A DNA stretch of 36,976 nt, taken from assembly GCA_012522505.1 (NCBI GenBank), contig JAAYKJ010000063.1:1-36976 (forward strand), read 5' to 3'. Each line of letters starts with the position of its first letter. Within the stretch, counting starts at the first letter, position 1. The translations under genes and the position numbers were made by a program. This DNA comes from Clostridiaceae bacterium. GTDB lineage: Bacteria > Bacillota > Clostridia > DSM-8532. A model generated the notes under the pieces. It was not told the origin of the DNA and ran no database searches. It saw only the letters and a list, made by a program, of their open reading frames with translations. Of this stretch, positions 25,768 through 34,554 are shown one piece after another.

Positions 25768-26862
25768 ATGCGTTACCTGTTAGACTATAAGCAGTTCTGG
25801 GAAGAAAATGAGAAGTGCTTTCAGCCATTCACAACAAAGAAACCGAGAGTTCCGGTAAAACTGCCGTTTGACGATCATTTCCTGCTGGAAGACATGCAGG
25901 TGGAATCCACTCTGCGCTATTTCCAAGACAGAGAATACAGGCTGGAAATGAACCGCCTGTGCAATGACAAAATGGAAAAAGCCATTGGAATACGTCATTT
26001 TCATGAAAAAGAAGATATGGTTCTTCAGCCTAACCGCTTTGAGGTCATCATGGGGGCTCACTGGGAATTCAGCGAGGGCGGTACTCCCTGGCTGGAATCT
26101 ACGGTTGAAGACATTGAAGACGTTAAGAAATTGATTGCCCGTGCTGAAAAACTGGACATGTACAAGGAAGCTTTTCCAGAAGGCTGGTTTGAAGAAAAGG
26201 AAAGGGTTGAGAAGCAAACCGGTATCAAACTTGATTACGGCGAAAGAGGACACAGAGGTCCCTGCACGATGGCAACCAGTATCCTGGGCACCGAGAACAC
26301 ATGCATCTTTATAATGGACGAACCCGATGTGATGAATGCGTTTTACGAAGTATTATCCGAAAAAATGGTGGAATACCACAAGGCTCTGCTAAAAGCCACA
26401 AATTCAGAGCTGAAACCCGGATACTGGATTACCGATGATAACAGCTATTTGTTCCCGCCTGCTGCATATGAAGAACTCTGTTCTCAATTTCTGAAACGGG
26501 TTTTTGAAGAGTTTGCTCCAGCGGAGAATGATTATCGTTACCAGCATTCTGACAGCCCTATGGGGCATCTGATGCCAATTCTGTATGATCTGGGCGTTAA
26601 CAACACGAATTTCGGGCCGACAATACATCCATTGGAAATCCGGAAGGCCATGCCGAAAGCTGTTATCCATGGGCAGATGCCTCCTTTTGTATTGAGGAAC
26701 GGAACGCCCGAAGAAATCATTGAGATCGTGAAGCGGGACATCGACGCAGTCGGCGGAGATGGTGGACTTGTTGAAACCACCGCAGGAAGCTTGGCAGCCG
26801 GTACCCCATATGAAAACATCCAGGCTTATTTGTGGGCTGTCAACGAATATGGAAGATATTAA
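25768..26862 (+). CDS. Uroporphyrinogen decarboxylase (URO-D) family protein
   Basis: This 364-aa protein has the URO-D/MtaA-type TIM-barrel pattern: central GPCTMATSILG, WITDDNSYLFPP, and a late HSDSPMGHLMPILYDLGVNN block with VIHGQMPPF. Genuine HemE proteins carry an N-terminal PVWxMRQAGR motif, which is absent, so a heme-pathway role is unlikely. Related proteins act in corrinoid-dependent methyl transfer or have unknown roles. No corrinoid protein or heme gene is adjacent. GGGGGTG precedes the ATG. It is monocistronic, with a terminator directly after. Confidence 0.85.
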   Translation: MRYLLDYKQFWEENEKCFQPFTTKKPRVPVKLPFDDHFLLEDMQVESTLRYFQDREYRLEMNRLCNDKMEKAIGIRHFHEKEDMVLQPNRFEVIMGAHWEFSEGGTPWLESTVEDIEDVKKLIARAEKLDMYKEAFPEGWFEEKERVEKQTGIKLDYGERGHRGPCTMATSILGTENTCIFIMDEPDVMNAFYEVLSEKMVEYHKALLKATNSELKPGYWITDDNSYLFPPAAYEELCSQFLKRVFEEFAPAENDYRYQHSDSPMGHLMPILYDLGVNNTNFGPTIHPLEIRKAMPKAVIHGQMPPFVLRNGTPEEIIEIVKRDIDAVGGDGGLVETTAGSLAAGTPYENIQAYLWAVNEYGRY

Positions 26863-26913
26863 GCCAGCAGGCCGTGTGGAGGTTCTTCTGGTTTTGAAAA
26901 AGCAGTATCACAG

Positions 26914-26940
26914 CGGGCAGGAAACTGCCCGTTGTTTGTT
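26914..26940 (+). terminator. Terminator after the URO-D family gene
   Basis: CGGGCAG (26914-26920) and CTGCCCG (26925-26931) form a 7-bp stem with a GAAA tetraloop, followed by TTGTTTGTT. Its tail overlaps the stop codon of the convergent phosphatase gene. Confidence 0.8.
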
Positions 26941-27766
26941 ATAGAGGAACGTTTTGCCAACTGTTGTCCAGTAAAATACGCTGTTGGGTATAGCCAGCGG
27001 ATTTCAGCTTTTCACGTGCCTGCGGATAATAAACATCGATTGTATCCGGGTGGTGTGCATCGGAGTTGAGCATCACTGGGATATCTCTTTGCCGCATTGC
27101 AGCCAGAATCCAGTCTGAGGGATACAATTCGGTCGTGTATCCTCTGGAAATGCCGCCGGTATTGATCTCAACGATAACGTTCTGTTTTTGAATAACATCC
27201 AGTGCCTGTTCAACAGCTTCCCGGTACCAGGGTTCAAACTCATTAAAGAAGCGGTTGCCTTTGTTGTTTTTCTTTATAATGTCCAGATGCCCCAGAATGT
27301 CTGGTGTCTGATTCTGAACCATCTCAATGAGCAGGGTATAATATTTTTCGATCAAACAACGCACTTCTCCGTCGAAGACGATGTCCCTAGTTTTAATGAA
27401 TTCGTCGGGGGTGCCATCCAAAGCCATATACTGATTCGACTGCTGGTGGTGTATAAAATGAACAGAACCAATTGTATAGTCCAGGCCAGGGTATTTTCTG
27501 TAATCCCTGCATCCTGGATAATAATCTGTCTCAAGGCCGGCATAGATTTGAAGCTTGCCCCGGTATTTTTCCTTCAGCGCAAGAACCGAATATAAATATT
27601 CATCCATTTTTTCGGGCTTCATTGTCCAGTCTGTCTCAAAGCATACAGGGGCATGGCTGGAAATCCCTATGGCGGTAAAGCCCTTGCTGATGGCAGCGAG
27701 GATATAGTCTTCCGGCATCAATTTTCCGTCACAGAAAAGGCTATGGGTATGGTATGTTGATAGCAT
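26939..27766 (-). CDS. Histidinol-phosphatase-like PHP family protein (HisJ family)
   Basis: This 275-aa PHP-domain phosphoesterase has the first metal motif YHTHSLFCDG with His6 and His8. It continues with ISSHAP, GLETDYYPG, a GSVHFIH block and a C-terminal NSDAHHPD motif. These match histidinol phosphate phosphatase of the HisJ/HisK type, which removes phosphate from L-histidinol phosphate in histidine synthesis. No other his gene is nearby, so the substrate is inferred from the family. The ATG at 27766 lies about 56 bp after the acyl-CoA ligase gene on the same strand, so the two may be co-transcribed. Confidence 0.88.
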   Translation of the reverse strand: MLSTYHTHSLFCDGKLMPEDYILAAISKGFTAIGISSHAPVCFETDWTMKPEKMDEYLYSVLALKEKYRGKLQIYAGLETDYYPGCRDYRKYPGLDYTIGSVHFIHHQQSNQYMALDGTPDEFIKTRDIVFDGEVRCLIEKYYTLLIEMVQNQTPDILGHLDIIKKNNKGNRFFNEFEPWYREAVEQALDVIQKQNVIVEINTGGISRGYTTELYPSDWILAAMRQRDIPVMLNSDAHHPDTIDVYYPQAREKLKSAGYTQQRILLDNSWQNVPL

Positions 27767-27822
27767 CGTTTTATCTCCAAATAATAATTTATTATATGCT
27801 CGGGGATCGGTGTGAATTGAGC

Positions 27823-29592
27823 TTACGATTTAATCTTTAACTTGTTGGCCAGGCTTGAAATATTCACAGAAAGCAATTCCACATATCTTTTTATTTTTTT
27901 GGTGGTCGTCTTTTCAAACTCTTCTTCTCGGATATCGAAGTGTCGGATTTTTTTATAGTTTGAAAGCTTTTTATTCGCTTTTTTTACCTCGGCTGCAATA
28001 ATCTTATCAAGCTCCTCTTTTAGCGGGAAACTTCCAAGCTCTTCGACGATGACCTCCATATTTGGAACTATCTGAGCACAAACCTTGGTTTCTTCATCCT
28101 CCTCGCTGTCAACACCATAAACCAGGGATTCCTTGATATACTCACTGCTGTTTAGATAGAGTTCAATGTCTTCCGGATATATATTTTTACCGTTTTTGGT
28201 CACGATCACATTCTTTTTTCTTCCGGTGATGTATAAAAACCCATCCTTGTCGATGCGGCCATAGTCACCAGTATAAAGCCAGCCATCCCTCAGCACTTCT
28301 TCTGTGGCATCGGGGTTATTGTAATAGCCCAACATTACGTTATCACCGCTAACAAGAACTTCACCGATACTGTCACTTCCGGGGTTATCAATTTTAACGT
28401 TAACACCTGCTAAAGGAAGCCCAACGGAGGCATCTTTATATACTTCAATACGATTCACAGTTACAATGGGTGAACATTCGGTCAAGCCGTAACCCTGCAG
28501 CAGATTAAAGCCCATGGCGCGCAAAGATTTGGAAATTTTCGGGTTCAAGGGGGCAGCGCCGGATATGATTAGCCGAAGATTTCCGCCCAAGTTGGTATGC
28601 ACTTCCCTGAAAAGTTTCCTTCGGATGTCAATGCCAAGCTTTAAGAGCAGGGGTGTGATAGAAAGAGCAAAACGCAATTGTAGGTACTTGTGTTCTTTTC
28701 GCGCTTTTTTCACAACCTTTGTATAAACCGATTCAAGGATTAACGGAACAGACATCATAATACTGGGTTCATATTCCTTCAGGTTTCTTGTTATATGGCG
28801 AAGACCCTCACAAAACCCAATGGAAACACCTAAGTACATCATGGTTAAGAAGCCTGCTGTACACTCATATGTATGATGCAGGGGCAAGATTGAGAGAATG
28901 CTGTCATTGGTATCTGCATAGATGAGCTGTGAAACTGCCATTATATCATGACATATATTTTTGTGGGACAGCATGACTCCTTTTGATTTATCGGTGGTTC
29001 CAGAGGTGAAAATAAGCATGTTCATCTTATCCGGGTCAATTTCGGCATCAATATACTGCCGGTTGCCTTTCTCTATGAGGCTCCCGCCCTTTTTTATCAA
29101 TTCCGTCAAGGACGGGTACGTTTTGCCATTTCCGTTTATAGCAGGATTATGATCCATGCTGATGATATATTTTAAGTTTGGAAGCTCATTCTTAACTTTT
29201 TCGAGGGTTTCAAGATGTCCTGCCGATGTGACTATTGCCTTGGCCTCAGAACGTGCCAAAAGTGATGTGATTTCATTTTCCGGAAGCTCCTTATCCAAAG
29301 GAACAATGGTGCCCACACCATTGGCGACAGCCAGGTAGGTAAGACACCACTCATAACGGTTTTCTGAAAGAACGGCTATTTTGGCGTTTTGAAGCCCCAT
29401 ATCAAGCAGGGTAGTTCCAAGAGCATTCATTTGCTCCTGAAACTGTTTATAAGTAATCCCGTAAAAATTACCCTGGCTATTTTTCAGGGTAAAAGCATCA
29501 TAGCTCGAATACTTCTCAGCGCTTTGCTTTACCATATCCTTCAAACTTGTAATTTTGCGTACCTCATAATAACCTACAGTTTTTATTTTCAT
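27823..29592 (-). CDS. AMP-dependent long-chain acyl-CoA ligase family protein
   Basis: This 589-aa adenylate-forming enzyme should activate a carboxylic acid with ATP and then form a thioester. Core motifs are the AMP-binding loop TSGTTDKSKG (196-205), YGLTE (368-372), TGD (441-443) and the hinge-following GRKKNVIVTKNGKNIYPEDIE (458 onward). The last is typical of the FAA1/long-chain fatty acyl-CoA synthetase branch. The usual Pro in the loop is Ser. There is no membrane segment. The ribosome-binding site upstream is weak. It may form an operon with the phosphatase gene downstream. Exact substrate is unknown. Confidence 0.92.
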   Translation of the reverse strand: MKIKTVGYYEVRKITSLKDMVKQSAEKYSSYDAFTLKNSQGNFYGITYKQFQEQMNALGTTLLDMGLQNAKIAVLSENRYEWCLTYLAVANGVGTIVPLDKELPENEITSLLARSEAKAIVTSAGHLETLEKVKNELPNLKYIISMDHNPAINGNGKTYPSLTELIKKGGSLIEKGNRQYIDAEIDPDKMNMLIFTSGTTDKSKGVMLSHKNICHDIMAVSQLIYADTNDSILSILPLHHTYECTAGFLTMMYLGVSIGFCEGLRHITRNLKEYEPSIMMSVPLILESVYTKVVKKARKEHKYLQLRFALSITPLLLKLGIDIRRKLFREVHTNLGGNLRLIISGAAPLNPKISKSLRAMGFNLLQGYGLTECSPIVTVNRIEVYKDASVGLPLAGVNVKIDNPGSDSIGEVLVSGDNVMLGYYNNPDATEEVLRDGWLYTGDYGRIDKDGFLYITGRKKNVIVTKNGKNIYPEDIELYLNSSEYIKESLVYGVDSEEDEETKVCAQIVPNMEVIVEELGSFPLKEELDKIIAAEVKKANKKLSNYKKIRHFDIREEEFEKTTTKKIKRYVELLSVNISSLANKLKIKS

Positions 29593-29722
29593 AACCTATC
29601 ATCCCATCCAAAACATCTCGCAGCTAAATGCAAGAGGCTTTTCGTTTTTGTATAAACGCGGTGAAATTCGTCAATATCAAATCGCGTTTTAAGTCGTAAT
29701 TTGCATCTGTTTCCTCTTTCCT

Positions 29723-29751
29723 ATTATAACCGAGACAATTACTGAACACAA
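29723..29751 (-). promoter_or_regulatory. Candidate promoter of the acyl-CoA ligase gene
   Basis: On the minus strand TTGTGT (29751-29746), a 17-bp spacer and consensus TATAAT (29728-29723) precede the gene by about 130 bp. The -35 matches only its first three bases. Confidence 0.45.
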
Positions 29752-29814
29752 TATCACCTGTGTTACGTAAACGGCGAGTAACGAAACCATCGTTGCTGTT
29801 CACACCCTATATAC

Positions 29815-29870
29815 TTGAGATGTAGCTGTGCAATATTAGGAAACATTAGCGTAATGCAACTTTAGAGATG
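29815..29870 (-). repeat. Dispersed repeat family 2, copy 2
   Basis: Read on the minus strand this segment matches 9029-9083 at about 80% identity. In this copy the core is a perfect palindrome, CATTA-GCG-TAATG (29844-29856). It lies in the 440-bp gap between the acyl-CoA ligase and DUF1540 genes, with a separate 15-bp palindrome at 29876-29890. No gene was seen in 29593-30032. Confidence 0.65.
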
Positions 29871-30032
29871 ATCTCGGAATAATTTATTCCAGACGGTAGA
29901 CAAACATGAATAGAAAGTTTTTCATGGCATGATAGTACTGCAACATGCAGAAAATAAATATTGTTTACACGTTGTTTTCTTAAGCGAAAGATCTTCAGGA
30001 AAACTGATTTATTCATGAAAGGAGGCTATCCT

Positions 30033-30212
30033 ATGCAACCTGTAAAGATGGAGCATCCCAACGAAGGAATAAAATGCGTTGTCAACAGCTGCTACTACTA
30101 TATGATCGGTGATAAATGCGCAGCAGAAAAGATAGAAGTGCATCCAAGGAACGCAAACAGCGTAGAAGAAACCGACTGTGCAACGTTTAAACCGGAGAAT
30201 GAGATTCGATAA
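30033..30212 (+). CDS. DUF1540 domain small cysteine protein
   Basis: This 59-aa protein has the DUF1540 pattern of four spaced cysteines (15, 20, 29 and 49), with NSCYYY, DKCAAEKIEVHP and DCATF segments. Members are small Firmicutes proteins thought to bind a metal; their role is not known. AAAGGAGG lies 7 bp before the ATG at 30033; an in-frame upstream start at 29961 has no such signal. An AGGAG/CTCCT hairpin follows near 30219-30247 without a clear T-run. Confidence 0.88.
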   Translation: MQPVKMEHPNEGIKCVVNSCYYYMIGDKCAAEKIEVHPRNANSVEETDCATFKPENEIR

Positions 30213-30417
30213 TGCATAACAGGGGGAGATATACAATCTCCTCCTGTTCAAATCCGCAATTAATATGATGTACAACATATTGCAGATCCTCATGGAACAA
30301 TTTACAACAAATATCGTCATAATAATTGAATATACAGGGAAATAGTAAAGATTAGGATATATTTCTTTCTGTAATGGTTCTGTAATGAAAATGCCGATTG
30401 AAACAGATCGTTTTATG

Positions 30418-30446
30418 TTGAAACCACAAAATTCATATGATATGAT
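30418..30446 (+). promoter_or_regulatory. Promoter of the PP2C-like/LysM gene
   Basis: TTGAAA (30418-30423) and TATGAT (30441-30446) are separated by 17 bp. The start would lie near 30453, about 43 nt before the ATG. Confidence 0.6.
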
Positions 30447-30495
30447 GGTTTAAGAAGGAATATCCAAAACATGTCGAATGAAGGAGAATTCCATT

Positions 30496-31833
30496 ATGAG
30501 TGAGATATTAAAGGTAAATGCGTGTGTTTATTCACGCAAAGGAAACAAAAGCGAAGTTAATTGTGATGATTTCTATATGAATGGTAAATTCTTATCGGAA
30601 CATCATCTCGACAATATGGAAGCAGCTTTGGAGAACCGAGGAGTAGAGTTTTTCTTTGCGGTAGCCGATCATATGGAATACTCCGATGAGGAACAGAGGG
30701 CTAGTTTTTCAATTCTCCGGGAAATCGGCAAATTCCATGAAAAAATTACCGTACATGAAGGTGATTCGGGTTTTAAGACCAAAGAGTTATCTTCCAGGGT
30801 TACAGAAACAGCCAAGTATCTTGAGAGCTTTATGGATATGAACAAAATACCGGAGGAGGATCCTGCCAGAAGCATGGGCTTTTCCGGGTTGCTTCTGACC
30901 GAAGGAAAGGCCTTTGGCGCCACATTTGGAACCGGGCATATCTATTTCTGCCGTGGAAATAGCTTCAAGCATATTTCTGCCGAACGGGCACAGCCCAAAA
31001 GGCTCGTAGAGCTGGGAATTATTTCGGATGATGAAGTGGATGATTTCCAGGAAAAATACAGCATTAGCGAAGAAGACTCTCAGATCGTTCCGATCACAGA
31101 ACCGATAGATGTTCAGGAAGGTGATAAATTTCTCCTGATCAGTGATGGTGTATACAACGCCCTTGGGGAAGAAAACCTTGAAGACATTTTATCGATGCGC
31201 AGTGACAGTACATATATCGCATACCGTGTTATTTCAGAGGCAATGAAGCGCAATTCAGAAGATGATATGACAGCAATGGTGGTGCGGATAGAAAGGGTTA
31301 CCTCGCCGAATGCTGCAGTTGTTAGAAAAGCAGCCGAAAAACCCAAGGCTTCAGCTTTGAAAAGTACACCACCGCCAAAATATAAGTACAACAAAAATGC
31401 AAACCGGAAAAACTTCAGAAAATATGAAAATATTATTTATTACACTGCAGTAGTTTTAACAGCAGTTTTGCTGGTCGTTATCATGTATTTTGTGATTAGT
31501 AATTTATTGAATAAATTGAAAGATACCGAACAGATATCACCAACGCCATCAATTTCGGTATCGGTCTCGCCCGCTCCAACGGAACCATTGGAGATAACCC
31601 CAGAGCCCACACCGGAACCCACACCCACTCAAGCGCCTGTAGCTGAAGTGAAGACTCACAAGGTTGCAAGTGGAGAAACACTATCTTCCATCGCAAGAAA
31701 GTATTACGGTGACAATTGGGTTTATGTGGAGAGATTAGGGATGTATAACCAGATACCGGCACCCTATGACACAATCGTTGTGGACCAGATTCTGAAGATC
31801 CCACCGAAAGAAGAGCTTATGGCCAATGAGTGA
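30496..31833 (+). CDS. PP2C-like phosphatase domain, membrane segment and LysM domain protein
   Basis: This 445-aa protein joins a cytoplasmic PP2C-type domain (about 1-268) to a membrane segment (about 313-336), a Pro/Thr-rich linker (346-382) and an external LysM (about 387-436). PP2C positions include Asp24/Asp25 (NCDDFYMNG), Asp58, Asp217 (LLISDGVYN) and Asp256/Asp257 (DDMTAMVV). The usual DGMGG is instead DHMEY, and the usual GDS is GTG, so activity is uncertain. It may be a weak Ser/Thr phosphatase or a pseudo-phosphatase anchored to the wall by LysM. AAGGAG 9 bp before the ATG at 30496 fixes the start. It is monocistronic with its own promoter and terminator. Confidence 0.82.
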   Translation: MSEILKVNACVYSRKGNKSEVNCDDFYMNGKFLSEHHLDNMEAALENRGVEFFFAVADHMEYSDEEQRASFSILREIGKFHEKITVHEGDSGFKTKELSSRVTETAKYLESFMDMNKIPEEDPARSMGFSGLLLTEGKAFGATFGTGHIYFCRGNSFKHISAERAQPKRLVELGIISDDEVDDFQEKYSISEEDSQIVPITEPIDVQEGDKFLLISDGVYNALGEENLEDILSMRSDSTYIAYRVISEAMKRNSEDDMTAMVVRIERVTSPNAAVVRKAAEKPKASALKSTPPPKYKYNKNANRKNFRKYENIIYYTAVVLTAVLLVVIMYFVISNLLNKLKDTEQISPTPSISVSVSPAPTEPLEITPEPTPEPTPTQAPVAEVKTHKVASGETLSSIARKYYGDNWVYVERLGMYNQIPAPYDTIVVDQILKIPPKEELMANE

Positions 31834-31840
31834 AACAGCA

Positions 31841-31872
31841 AAAGCGGTTTGATTTCAATCAAACCGCTTTTT
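31841..31872. terminator. Terminator after the PP2C-like/LysM gene
   Basis: AAAGCGGTTTGAT (31841-31853) and ATCAAACCGCTTT (31858-31870) form a perfect 13-bp stem with loop TTCA and a T-tail. A shorter T-run on the other strand may also serve the convergent gene. Confidence 0.92.
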
Positions 31873-31966
31873 AGATCTTACGTCAAAAAGTATTAAAGCC
31901 TGGTTATAATTAAGCAGAAAACATACACAAAGGGCCAGATCATTTCCATAACTGAAAACGCATCGC

Positions 31967-33172
31967 TCAGAAGCTTAAAAACCTGTCCATTAGAGTATGT
32001 CCTTTATCTATCAAAATGCCAGTTGCCTCTGCTGCCCTTTCGGTGAATCGCAGTGAAAGGCTTCCATGCTGACTGTTGTTATTAAAAATGACATATGGGA
32101 CCGGCTCCCTTGAGTGGGTTCGGATGGATAGGGGTGTTGGGTGATCCGGTAGCAGAAGCAGGGAAAAGTCCTGTTTTTGAAGACCATCAAGTAATGGTGC
32201 CAACAGTTCAGCATCAATTCTTTCAATGGATTGAACCTTGCCATCCACAAGCCCTTGGTGTCCGCATTCATCAGGTGCTTCAACATGGATATAAACAAAG
32301 TCGCTGCCATTATTCAACGCATCGAGGGCAGCCTGTGCCTTTCCCGCATAATTCGTATGCAGGTTCCCTGTGGCACCTTCTACATGAATGACTTTCATGC
32401 CGGCAAGAATACCAATCCCTCTGATCAGATCCACTGCAGAGATGACACTTCCGGTTAGTTTGTATTTCTCATGGAATGAACTAAGCTGCGGCTTTCTTCC
32501 ATGACCCCATAACCAGATGGAGGTAGCTGGGTTCAGCCCCTGATCAATTCTTTTCAGGTTCACAGGATGGTTTTTAAGAATTTCCTCGCTTTTTTTCATG
32601 AACGAGAGAAAAACATCACTGTTTTCACCCTGGGGTAGCCAGGAAACGATTTTTTTGCCGCTAATGTCATGCGGAGGCGTAAGGGTTAGGCCATTTTTGC
32701 CGTTTTTCCAGATCAGACAATGCCTGTAGCTGATCCCCGGATAAAAAGAAAAGTCTTCCGAGTTCAGCTTGCCAGCGACCGCCATCATCAACTCATGTGC
32801 CTCTGGCGTGGTAATCTCGCCTGCGCTGTAATCCAGCATGGTTTTATCTTCATATTTTTCTTCCGCTGACAGTGTCACGAGGTTGCAACGAAAAGCCATG
32901 TCGGTATCTTCCATGGCAATCCCCATACTGACAGCTTCCAGTGGAGAGCGGCCAGTATAATATACTTCTGGCGCGTAACCAAAAACAGACAGATTTGCAA
33001 TATCACTTCCGGGCTCAAACCCATCGGGTATGGTATTCACAAGGCCCATTTCCCCATGGCTGGCCAGAAGATCCATGTTTGGCTTGTAAGCGGCTTCCAG
33101 CGGTGTCTTCCCGCCAAGGGATGGAACCGGGTAATCCGCCATGCCGTCGCCTAATAGTACTATATATTTCAT
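31967..33172 (-). CDS. Cofactor-independent phosphoglycerate mutase, archaeal (ApgM) type
   Basis: This 401-aa alkaline-phosphatase-superfamily enzyme begins MKYIVLLGDGMAD with metal ligand Asp9. It carries the phospho-serine motif GSDIANLS (Ser56), TGRSPLEAVSMG, HVEAPDECGHQG and LLLPDHPTP, which hold further metal ligands. The family interconverts 3- and 2-phosphoglycerate. Some bacterial members have been proposed to be homoserine kinases, and this sequence alone does not decide between them. No threonine-pathway gene is adjacent. A GGTGAT sequence precedes the ATG. Confidence 0.9.
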   Translation of the reverse strand: MKYIVLLGDGMADYPVPSLGGKTPLEAAYKPNMDLLASHGEMGLVNTIPDGFEPGSDIANLSVFGYAPEVYYTGRSPLEAVSMGIAMEDTDMAFRCNLVTLSAEEKYEDKTMLDYSAGEITTPEAHELMMAVAGKLNSEDFSFYPGISYRHCLIWKNGKNGLTLTPPHDISGKKIVSWLPQGENSDVFLSFMKKSEEILKNHPVNLKRIDQGLNPATSIWLWGHGRKPQLSSFHEKYKLTGSVISAVDLIRGIGILAGMKVIHVEGATGNLHTNYAGKAQAALDALNNGSDFVYIHVEAPDECGHQGLVDGKVQSIERIDAELLAPLLDGLQKQDFSLLLLPDHPTPLSIRTHSREPVPYVIFNNNSQHGSLSLRFTERAAEATGILIDKGHTLMDRFLSF

Positions 33173-33271
33173 AACATATCACCTTGCAAAACGAATCTGT
33201 ATAATATACGAATTATATCAGTTGGCTTCTTTGAAGTCAAAAGCAAATGCCAAAAAAGGAGGTTAAACCAA

Positions 33272-33302
33272 ACAAAAAAAGGCAAGGGACCCTTGCCTTT
33301 TT
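33272..33302. terminator. Terminator after the decarboxylase beta-subunit gene
   Basis: GGCAAGG (33281-33287) and CCTTGCC (33291-33297) pair around a 3-nt loop, with A7 on the left and T5 on the right. For the minus-strand gene the left A-run becomes a long T-run. Confidence 0.9.
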
Positions 33303-33318
33303 ACGCCATAAAGATTGA

Positions 33319-34506
33319 TTACCCCAGCATTGACAACAGCACCCCGGCTGCAACAGCCGAACCGATAACTCCGGCAACATTCGGGCCCATCGCATGCATC
33401 AGAAGGAAATTCTGCGGATTGGCCTTTTGACCAACAACCTGGGACACCCGGGCAGCCATTGGTACGGCTGATACACCCGCGGAGCCGATTAACGGATTGA
33501 CCTTTCCTCCAGTTGCCCAATACATCAGCTTGCCGAACAAGAGACCAGAAGCAGTTCCAACACTGAAAGCAAGCAGACCAAGTATAATGATGGATAACGC
33601 CTGCAGGCCAAAGCCCGGCTGGCTTAGCTTATCTGCACTGGCAGTAGCGCCAACGGTTAACCCGAGGAATATTGTTACAATATTGATCAGTGCATTTTGT
33701 GCTGTTTCATTCAGGCGCTCTACCACGCCGCTTTCCTTGAACAGATTACCCAACATCAGCATTCCAACAAGGGGTGCTGCCGCTGGAAGGATTAATATGA
33801 CAAGGATACTGACGAGAATAGGAAACAATATTTTTTCCAGCTTTGAAACAGGACGAAGTTGTTCCATGACAACTTCACGCTCTTTTTTCGTTGTTAAAGC
33901 CTTCATAATGGGGGGCTGGATAATGGGCACTAGCGCCATGTATGAATATGCTGCAAGAGCTATAGGACCCAGCAGTTCAGGGGCAAGCTTCGAAGTAAGC
34001 CATATGGCTGTAGGGCCGTCCGCACCGCCGATAATGGCGATGGCTCCAGCTTGTTTTTCGGTAAAATTCCCAAGAGCCATAGCACCAATAAAGGTTCCAA
34101 AAATACCGAACTGGGCAGCTGCGCCTAACAGGAAGCTTTTCGGGTTTGCAATCAGCGGGCCGAAATCGGTCATAGCACCGATTCCCAAAAAGATCAGCGG
34201 TGGGAAAATTCCAAGCTTAACGCCTAGATAAAGCAAGTCCAATAACCCGCCGTTATGCAAGATCAGATTATAATCTATCGGCGACACATCCCAAAGCTCA
34301 GGGTGCATCAAACCGCCAAGTGGAAGGTTTGCAAGCAGCATTCCAAAAGCGATGGGAAGCAGTAATAAAGGCTCGTACTTTCTGGCAATTGCCAGGTAAA
34401 TAAAAACACAGGCAATAACGATTAAAACAAAATGCAGCAAGGTGATTTTTGCAAAACCAGATTCCAGCGCCAGTTCTTTAATCGCAAAGATAAAATCATT
34501 CCACAT
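33319..34506 (-). CDS. Na+-translocating decarboxylase, beta subunit (OadB/MmdB/GcdB family)
   Basis: This polytopic protein of about 395 aa is the Na+ channel subunit that decarboxylates carboxybiotin and exports Na+. Both signature regions are present: [10 protein letters not shown] with the essential Asp163, and [13 protein letters not shown] near 336-348. At least nine hydrophobic segments are visible. The gamma subunit gene lies 48 bp upstream on the same strand. No carboxyltransferase (alpha) or biotin carrier gene is seen, so these must be encoded elsewhere. Whether the substrate is oxaloacetate, methylmalonyl-CoA or glutaconyl-CoA cannot be told. Confidence 0.95.
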   Translation of the reverse strand: MWNDFIFAIKELALESGFAKITLLHFVLIVIACVFIYLAIARKYEPLLLLPIAFGMLLANLPLGGLMHPELWDVSPIDYNLILHNGGLLDLLYLGVKLGIFPPLIFLGIGAMTDFGPLIANPKSFLLGAAAQFGIFGTFIGAMALGNFTEKQAGAIAIIGGADGPTAIWLTSKLAPELLGPIALAAYSYMALVPIIQPPIMKALTTKKEREVVMEQLRPVSKLEKILFPILVSILVILILPAAAPLVGMLMLGNLFKESGVVERLNETAQNALINIVTIFLGLTVGATASADKLSQPGFGLQALSIIILGLLAFSVGTASGLLFGKLMYWATGGKVNPLIGSAGVSAVPMAARVSQVVGQKANPQNFLLMHAMGPNVAGVIGSAVAAGVLLSMLG

Positions 34507-34554
34507 AAAAAACGTACCTTTCCAGTATATATTTCTAAATCAGCTCAGACTAAT

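Noticed and set aside
33497-34231. 244-codon plus-strand ORF opposite the decarboxylase beta subunit
   Set aside because: The minus-strand frame carries clear family motifs. The plus-strand frame is its shadow and has no ribosome-binding site.
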